Assembly (NCBI GenBank): GCA_947569225.1
Contig: CANORX010000024.1
Location: forward strand, 1-9,700
Length of the DNA stretch: 9,700 nt
From: an uncultured Clostridia bacterium
GTDB taxonomy: Bacteria; Bacillota_I; Bacilli_A; RF39; UBA660
Reading direction: 5' to 3'
Shown: one piece after another, positions 6,121 through 9,700 of the stretch
Layout: every line of letters begins with the position of its first letter
How positions within the stretch are numbered: position 1 is the stretch's first letter
Position numbers and translations under genes: made by a program
The notes under the pieces: generated by a model
Database searches by the model: none
What the model was told of the DNA's origin: nothing
What the model saw: the letters and a program-made list of their open reading frames with translations, nothing else

Positions 6121-6423
6121 ATGGAAAATGTTAAGTTTTTTGGCGATTTGAAAATTGTTGAGGCTAATAGTTTTTGGCTCAGATTTAAGGGTTTTATGTT
6201 TATGAAAAGTAAGCTAGATTATGGTCTTTTTTTTAAAAATACGAATGGTATTCATACTTTTTTTATGTTTCAAAGTATTGATGTTGTTCTTTTTGATAAA
6301 GATTTTAATGTGGTGAGAATTTATGAGTGTGTTAAACCTTGGAGAGTTATTCTTCCTAAGAAAAATGTTAAGCATACTTTAGAGCTTCCTAATAATAGTG
6401 CTTCTTCTTTTTTTAAAGTGTAA
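6121..6423 (+). CDS. DUF192 family protein
   Basis: The 100-residue protein follows the DUF192 pattern: an early 'NSFWLRFKGFMFMK' (about 17-30, matching the usual alkyl 'R..GLM.R' element), 'GLFFKNTNGIHTFFMFQSID' (about 35-54, matching 'fWMkNT..pLDi'), then 'VVLFDKDFNVVRIYE' and a C-terminal 'LELPNNS'. DUF192 proteins are small beta-rich proteins of unsettled function; many are exported, but this one has no signal peptide. It is divergent from the Tad operon, 67 bases from flp. No ribosome site is visible before the ATG and the next in-frame ATG (residue 26) would cut into the domain, so translation may be leaderless. The position suggests, but does not show, a role linked to pilus formation. 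Confidence 0.8.
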   Translation: MENVKFFGDLKIVEANSFWLRFKGFMFMKSKLDYGLFFKNTNGIHTFFMFQSIDVVLFDKDFNVVRIYECVKPWRVILPKKNVKHTLELPNNSASSFFKV

Positions 6424-6457
6424 AGTTTGTTCATTATTATTTTGTTTTTAATATTTT

Positions 6458-6480
6458 TTTTGTATAATTATTTTACAAAA
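6458..6480 (+). promoter_or_regulatory. promoter -10 box within an inverted repeat, upstream of lipoprotein
   Basis: TATAAT at 6463-6468 is a consensus -10 box; the best -35 candidate is TTGTTT (6442-6447) with a short 15-base spacer, so it is weak. TTTTGTA (6458-6464) and TACAAAA (6474-6480) are a perfect 7-bp inverted repeat with nine bases between, covering the -10 box and the predicted start near 6475. This could be an operator, or chance in an AT-rich region. Confidence 0.5.
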
Positions 6481-6507
6481 TATAGAGGTTGTCTAATTTT
6501 TGTGGTT

Positions 6508-6515
6508 AGGAGGTG
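6508..6515 (+). promoter_or_regulatory. ribosome binding site that sets the lipoprotein start
   Basis: AGGAGGTG lies nine bases before the ATG at 6525. It contains the GTG at 6513, so that GTG cannot be the start served by this site. Confidence 0.8.
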
Positions 6516-6524
6516 TTTAGAGGT

Positions 6525-7046
6525 ATGAAAAAGTATTTTTTTGCTTTTTTGGTAGTGGGTGCTTTATTTTTAACTACTGCTTGTGGTAAAGATACAACTG
6601 ATGATAAGACTGATAAGAATAATGATGATAAAAAGACTAATGAGGTTTTATCATTAACTTGTACTAAAAGTGAAGTAGATGAAGATGGTAATGAGACTAG
6701 TGAGAAAGCTATTATTAAGTATAATAGTTCTGATAAGAAGGTTCAGACAGTAGAAAGTGTTTCTTCTATTCATGTTGAAGCTAATTTGTTAGATACTACT
6801 CTTAATGTTTTAAATCTTTCTTCTAAGGTTTATGATGCGGTTGATGGTATTTCAATGACAAACACTAAAAAGAATGATACTACTATTGAAACTATTATTT
6901 CTGTTGATTATACTAAATTAACTACTGAGTCATTAAAGAACGCTTTAGGAGATCTTTATAATGAAGATAATGCATTGTTTTCTCTTGAAGAGGCTACTAT
7001 AGATAATTTAAAAGCTACTTCTTTTAGTGATTATACTTGTGAATAG
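6525..7046 (+). CDS. Small secreted lipoprotein of unknown function
   Basis: From the ATG at 6525 the product is 173 residues. MKKYFFAFLVVGALF is a lipoprotein signal peptide ending in lipobox LTTAC, with lipidation at Cys20. A highly charged, low-complexity linker of Asp, Lys, Asn and Thr follows (21-40), then an apparently beta-rich domain (about 41-173) beginning 'VLSLTCTKSEVDEDGNE'. The mature domain has exactly two more cysteines, Cys46 and Cys172 close to the two ends, which could form a disulfide closing the domain. The pattern resembles small lipoproteins such as the YehR type, but I cannot confirm that family. A GTG four codons earlier is rejected because it lies inside the ribosome site. 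The gene has its own promoter and a clear terminator and is likely monocistronic. Confidence 0.85.
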   Translation: MKKYFFAFLVVGALFLTTACGKDTTDDKTDKNNDDKKTNEVLSLTCTKSEVDEDGNETSEKAIIKYNSSDKKVQTVESVSSIHVEANLLDTTLNVLNLSSKVYDAVDGISMTNTKKNDTTIETIISVDYTKLTTESLKNALGDLYNEDNALFSLEEATIDNLKATSFSDYTCE

Positions 7047-7050
7047 TTTT

Positions 7051-7079
7051 AGTTCAATCATTTTGATTGAGCTTTTTTA
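7051..7079 (+). terminator. terminator of the lipoprotein gene
   Basis: AGTTCAATC (7051-7059) pairs with GATTGAGCT (7065-7073), nine base pairs including one G-U, with a five-base loop and a run of U after the stem. It begins four bases after the lipoprotein stop codon. Confidence 0.9.
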
Positions 7080-7131
7080 TTGTAGTAAATTTATAAATAT
7101 TTAAACTGTGTTAATAAAAAAATTACAAATT

Positions 7132-7155
7132 AAAAACCCCTATAATATAGGGGTT
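7132..7155 (-). terminator. terminator of tRNA-Ser
   Basis: On the minus strand AACCCCTATA (7155-7146) is mirrored by TATAGGGGTT (7144-7135) around one base, giving a stem of about 8-9 bp once a loop is allowed, then further U (7134-7132). It lies ten bases past the CCA end of the tRNA and faces the lipoprotein terminator. Confidence 0.85.
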
Positions 7156-7165
7156 GAATTCTTAT

Positions 7166-7256
7166 TGGCGGAGTGAGAGAGATTCGAACTCTCGCGCCAG
7201 TTTCCCGACCTACACCCTTAGCAGGGGCGCCTCTTCGGCCTCTTGAGTATCACTCC
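7166..7256 (-). tRNA. tRNA-Ser (anticodon GCU)
   Basis: The 91-base minus-strand sequence folds as a class II tRNA. The acceptor stem GGAGTGA/TCACTCC has seven perfect pairs, discriminator G and an encoded CCA end. The anticodon loop CTGCTAA lies between CCC and GGG, giving anticodon GCT, which reads AGC/AGU serine codons. A long variable arm with GTCGGG-AAA-CTGGC pairing is typical of tRNA-Ser. The T arm is GAGAG-TTCGAAT-CTCTC. It has its own promoter and terminator, so it is a single-gene unit. Confidence 0.97.
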
Positions 7257-7278
7257 ATTTTTATCAGCTGACTATTAA

Positions 7279-7307
7279 ATGATACCTTATTTTTTTTATA
7301 TTGTCAA
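7279..7307 (-). promoter_or_regulatory. sigma-A promoter of tRNA-Ser
   Basis: On the minus strand consensus TTGACA (7307-7302) and TATCAT (7284-7279) are exactly 17 bases apart. Transcription would start near 7272, about 16 bases ahead of the mature tRNA. Confidence 0.87.
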
Positions 7308-7324
7308 CTGACTTTATTTTTATT

Positions 7325-8416
7325 TTACCACATATTTGTAATTTTACCCTCATTTTTGTAATATTCGTCCATTAATATTATTATTTTAAATTCACTTTGT
7401 AGTAATTCTTCTTTAGTATATGTTCTTACTCTTAGGCCTGTTTCATAAGATTCTCCTATGTAAATGTTATTACTATCTAATCCTATTATCATAGCAATGT
7501 GTCCGTCAAATCCAATTAAGTCCCCTACTTTTATTTTATTACTGTCTAATAGTTCTTTATTTATAGTTTCTTTTGGTTCTATGTCTAATAGTTCGTTATG
7601 TATGTAATTAAAGTCTCCTGCACCTACATCTTTTATGTCGTATCCAGCATTGTATAAAGCCCATGTTATGAATCCACTACAGTTAAGTCCGTTTTCCATT
7701 TTTTTATTATAGTGTATATTAAGTAATTCGCATCCCCATATTTTTGGTCCGTCTTTTGTACTGGCTTCTATTTCTGTATATTTATCTTCTGTAAGATATA
7801 GACCTAAGTGATAGTATCTTCCCTCTCCATCTATGTGCTTTATTTTTGTATGATTTTCTAATCTTCCATTTTCATTAAAGTATTTTATTCCACTTTTAAA
7901 TTCTAGTAATAAAAATCGTGCGGCATTTAACGCTCCTGCTCTAGTTTGGTAGCCACCTTCTTTTATTTTGTTATCTAATAGTTCTTCTAATAAGTCACTT
8001 TCTTCTTTTGTATATTGGTTACAGGTTATGTATTCTTTTTCGTTATTTATTGTAGGTTTTGTAATTAGACTTGTTACAATTATGTTTGTTTTTTTAGTTT
8101 CTCCATTTTCTAATTTTATTTTTAATTCAACTTTTCCATCTTTTATTCCTTTAATTTTATTGTTATGCACTATCATGATTTTATCGTCAGTACTTATGTA
8201 TGAGATATCAACTTTTTTGTTGTTTTTTTCTTTTATGTTTACATTGACTTCTATTTCTTCTCCTACAAGAAGATATATTTTTTCTGGAACTATAAATTCT
8301 GTTATTTCAATGGCGTTATTTTCTTTTAAATTTTCGTTTGTATTTTCTTTATATATTAAATATCCAAAAAATAATACTACAATTATTATAATAAGCAATA
8401 CTATTTTGTTTTTCAT
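7325..8416 (-). CDS. Membrane-anchored protein with Ig-like and NlpC/P60-like domains
   Basis: The 363-residue protein has an N-terminal membrane anchor (about 4-22) with no lipobox, so it is likely held outside the membrane by an uncleaved signal anchor. Residues about 36-116 look like a bacterial Ig-like (BIG2) fold: 'YLLVGEEIEVNVNI', then 'GIKDGKVELKIKLENGE'. The C-terminal part (about 140-350) resembles an NlpC/P60 papain-like peptidase: the catalytic cysteine is in 'NGLNCSGFITWALYNAGYD' (Cys246) and the histidine in 'KVGDLIGFDGHIAMIIG' (His306). The third polar residue may be Glu322 in 'YIGESYE'. Such enzymes usually cleave peptidoglycan peptides. A helical region (about 135-240) sits between the two domains. 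AAAGGAG precedes the ATG. Only a weak promoter (TATAAT at 8442-8437, poor -35) is seen. Substrate is not predictable by eye. Confidence 0.82.
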   Translation of the reverse strand: MKNKIVLLIIIIVVLFFGYLIYKENTNENLKENNAIEITEFIVPEKIYLLVGEEIEVNVNIKEKNNKKVDISYISTDDKIMIVHNNKIKGIKDGKVELKIKLENGETKKTNIIVTSLITKPTINNEKEYITCNQYTKEESDLLEELLDNKIKEGGYQTRAGALNAARFLLLEFKSGIKYFNENGRLENHTKIKHIDGEGRYYHLGLYLTEDKYTEIEASTKDGPKIWGCELLNIHYNKKMENGLNCSGFITWALYNAGYDIKDVGAGDFNYIHNELLDIEPKETINKELLDSNKIKVGDLIGFDGHIAMIIGLDSNNIYIGESYETGLRVRTYTKEELLQSEFKIIILMDEYYKNEGKITNMW

Positions 8417-8454
8417 GAATTCTCCTTTATTTTTTAATTATATAAAAATTCTTA

Positions 8455-8480
8455 TAAAAAGAAAAGAGGTTTCCCTCTTA
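8455..8480 (-). terminator. terminator overlapping the stop of the 99-residue gene
   Basis: On the minus strand AAGAGG (8479-8474), a GAAA tetraloop and CCTCTT (8469-8464) form a compact 6-bp hairpin, followed by TTCTTTTT. The left arm starts in the TAA stop codon (8480-8478). It would at least reduce read-through into the NlpC/P60-like gene. Confidence 0.78.
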
Positions 8481-8777
8481 ACGCATAGAAATTTTTAGTC
8501 TATTTCCATTGTATTTTTTTGACTCAACAAATTGTCTTAGTGCTTCTTGTTCTTTTAGTGTTTCGTCACTTACATTTATAATTGAACAATCACTTAATGC
8601 TTTTCCAAAATTTAATGCTAAGTCTGATGTTTCATAATTAGCTAACATAGTATAAAAGTTGTCACGTCCTTTTAGCCAAGATTTATAAGTTATGTTACAT
8701 TGTTGTAAAAGCATTTGTGCATCAATTATCATTAATTTTAAATTTCTAATTTCTTCCGCTTTTTCTAAATATGTCAT
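8478..8777 (-). CDS. Hypothetical 99-residue soluble protein
   Basis: I do not recognise this protein. It has no signal peptide or membrane segment and looks mostly helical: a charged N-terminal helix 'YLEKAEEIRNLKLMIIDAQM' (about 3-22), a central region with 'YKSWLKGRDNFYTMLAN' (about 31-47), and a third helix 'LKEQEALRQFVESKKY' (about 74-89) with a basic end. Two cysteines (27 and 64) show no metal-binding pattern. It is supported as a real gene by a very strong ribosome site (AGGAGGGG), a sigma-A promoter with extended -10 and a terminator at its stop codon, so it is probably transcribed alone and well expressed. The composition resembles small helical phage or regulatory proteins, but nothing specific supports that. 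Confidence 0.8.
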   Translation of the reverse strand: MTYLEKAEEIRNLKLMIIDAQMLLQQCNITYKSWLKGRDNFYTMLANYETSDLALNFGKALSDCSIINVSDETLKEQEALRQFVESKKYNGNRLKISMR

Positions 8778-8802
8778 ATTCCCCTCCTTTTTGCGTTAGT
8801 AG

Positions 8803-8832
8803 ATTGTATCATAGGAACTACTGTTTTGTCAA
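8803..8832 (-). promoter_or_regulatory. sigma-A promoter of the 99-residue gene
   Basis: On the minus strand consensus TTGACA (8832-8827) and TACAAT (8808-8803) are 18 bases apart, with TG one base before the -10 box (extended -10). The start would be near 8796, about 19 bases before the ATG. It lies just past the end of the transporter gene, so the two are separate units. Confidence 0.85.
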
Positions 8833-8848
8833 ACGAAATCGTAAAATT

Positions 8849-9700
8849 TTATTCTAAATCAGTTCTGCTAAGTATTCTAGCGGGTCTTTTCCTTATTGTT
8901 GTAAATACTGGAAGTAAGCCAAAGAATAGATTAAATCCTAATATTATTATAAAGCTTATAATGATTACTTTTATGTCTATTAAAAACATTCTAGATAACA
9001 TACTTATTGAAGAAAGTTCTTTTAGGATGTAAGACATTAGTATTAATCCTGGAATACTAGCTAGGCATGTTATTGCAAGTATTTCTCCACTAAACATTTT
9101 ATATATGTCTATTTTCTTTATTCCTATCGCTCTTAATATTCCGACTTCTTTTATTCTAGATAGAAAACTAGATCTTATTATTAGGAATATTTCTATTAAT
9201 GAGATTCCTAATACTATTATGCTAGAGACTAATTTGGATTTTATGCTATCTTTTTGTGAATTTAAGTAGTCATCTTTTGCTTGGTCATATGAGTCTAAAA
9301 TATTAAGTCCCATTTCTTTAAATTCTCGTAGTGTTTTTTCTTTGTCTATGCTATATACCATTAAGTCATTTTTATTTTCTATTATTTTATATTTGATTGT
9401 GTTTTCATTAGTTAAGTACATGTTTATTCCAGTGTTACTGTGGAAATATCCTACAACTTTTAATTTGTTGTTATTGATTTTTTCTTCTATGTTATCTCCT
9501 ATTTTATATGTTTCTTTTAGATTTTCGTTAATAATTACTTCATAATCGTTAGGTTCATTTCCTTTTGTTATACTTATTTCCTCTTTAAAAAGATTATAGT
9601 CTTGGATGTTAGATTCGTCAGTGTCTACATAGTTATTTGACATAGAGTTATTTATTATAGTTGTGAATTCGCTATTGTGTGCATATATTGATGGGCTATC
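8849..9700 (-). CDS. FtsX/MacB-type ABC transporter permease, C-terminal part
   Basis: The reading frame is open to the window edge (283 codons visible), so the start of the gene is missing. From the edge: an extracytoplasmic region with a MacB periplasmic-core-like stretch, 'YEVIINENLKETYKIGD' followed by 'LKVVGYFHS' (about 53-88 of the visible part), then an FtsX domain: membrane helix (about 157-178), the conserved cytoplasmic 'RIKEVGILRAIGIKKIDI' (about 182-199), a second helix (about 206-227) and a third (about 243-268), ending in the typical 'RKRPARILSR'. Such permeases couple an ABC ATPase to lipoprotein, peptide or cell-wall related export; the partner is not in the window. A Met at 9643 is internal, because the family needs more sequence before it. 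No terminator is visible before the next promoter. Confidence 0.9.
   Translation of the reverse strand, partial: DSPSIYAHNSEFTTIINNSMSNNYVDTDESNIQDYNLFKEEISITKGNEPNDYEVIINENLKETYKIGDNIEEKINNNKLKVVGYFHSNTGINMYLTNENTIKYKIIENKNDLMVYSIDKEKTLREFKEMGLNILDSYDQAKDDYLNSQKDSIKSKLVSSIIVLGISLIEIFLIIRSSFLSRIKEVGILRAIGIKKIDIYKMFSGEILAITCLASIPGLILMSYILKELSSISMLSRMFLIDIKVIIISFIIILGFNLFFGLLPVFTTIRKRPARILSRTDLE

Noticed and set aside
6513..6524. GTG start of the lipoprotein at 6513
   Set aside because: The GTG overlaps the Shine-Dalgarno sequence that serves the ATG at 6525, and the signal peptide is better without the extra residues.
7968..8498. 176-codon plus-strand open frame opposite the NlpC/P60-like gene
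   Set aside because: It is a hydrophobic antisense shadow of an AT-rich gene; the minus-strand gene has a ribosome site and recognisable domains.
1..9700. UGA-to-Trp recoding as in Mollicutes
   Set aside because: TGA serves as the stop of tadA and tadB, and tryptophan is encoded by TGG.
1..9700. CRISPR array, insertion sequence or phage genes
   Set aside because: No regularly spaced repeats, transposase, integrase or terminal inverted repeats were seen.

Overview
The window is very AT-rich, bacterial and uses the standard genetic code: tadA and tadB both end on TGA inside ATGA overlaps, and tryptophan is TGG. Strong Shine-Dalgarno sequences, sigma-A type promoters and short U-tailed terminators point to a low-GC Firmicute. 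Small compact genes and the absence of outer-membrane secretin genes fit a monoderm, perhaps an uncultivated gut Bacilli lineage, but the lineage is inference only.

Layout. Positions 118-831 (minus) hold a small housekeeping unit: promoter, rpsU (ribosomal protein S21), yqeY (GatB/YqeY domain) and a terminator, with a second terminator hairpin behind it. Positions 912-6098 (minus) hold one tightly packed Tad/Flp pilus operon, read right to left: promoter, Flp-type pilin, a pilin with a type IV/II 'FTLTEI' signal, a TadE-like pseudopilin, a short fourth pilin-like protein, TadZ-like ATPase, TadA secretion ATPase, TadB and TadC membrane platform proteins, then a terminator. All four pilin-like proteins share a KKG cleavage site, so they look like substrates of one prepilin peptidase, which is not encoded here.

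Positions 6121-7079 (plus) carry a DUF192 protein, divergent from the pilus promoter and apparently lacking a leader, then a small lipoprotein with its own promoter and terminator. Positions 7131-7307 (minus) hold tRNA-Ser(GCU) with promoter and terminator. Positions 7325-8832 (minus) hold a membrane-anchored Ig-like plus NlpC/P60-like cell-wall hydrolase and, upstream, a 99-residue protein I do not recognise. Positions 8849-9700 (minus) are the C-terminal part of an FtsX/MacB-type ABC transporter permease cut by the window edge.

How it works together: TadA would power, and TadB/TadC would form, the inner-membrane machine that assembles the processed Flp pilin. TadZ would place the machine in the cell, and the other three pilin-like proteins would prime, cap or decorate the pilus. 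The most noteworthy points are the mixed pilin set with paired cysteines, a fourth pilin lacking the usual Glu5, a TadZ without a receiver domain, the overlapping divergent promoters, and a false TTG start of flp that is really the -35 box.
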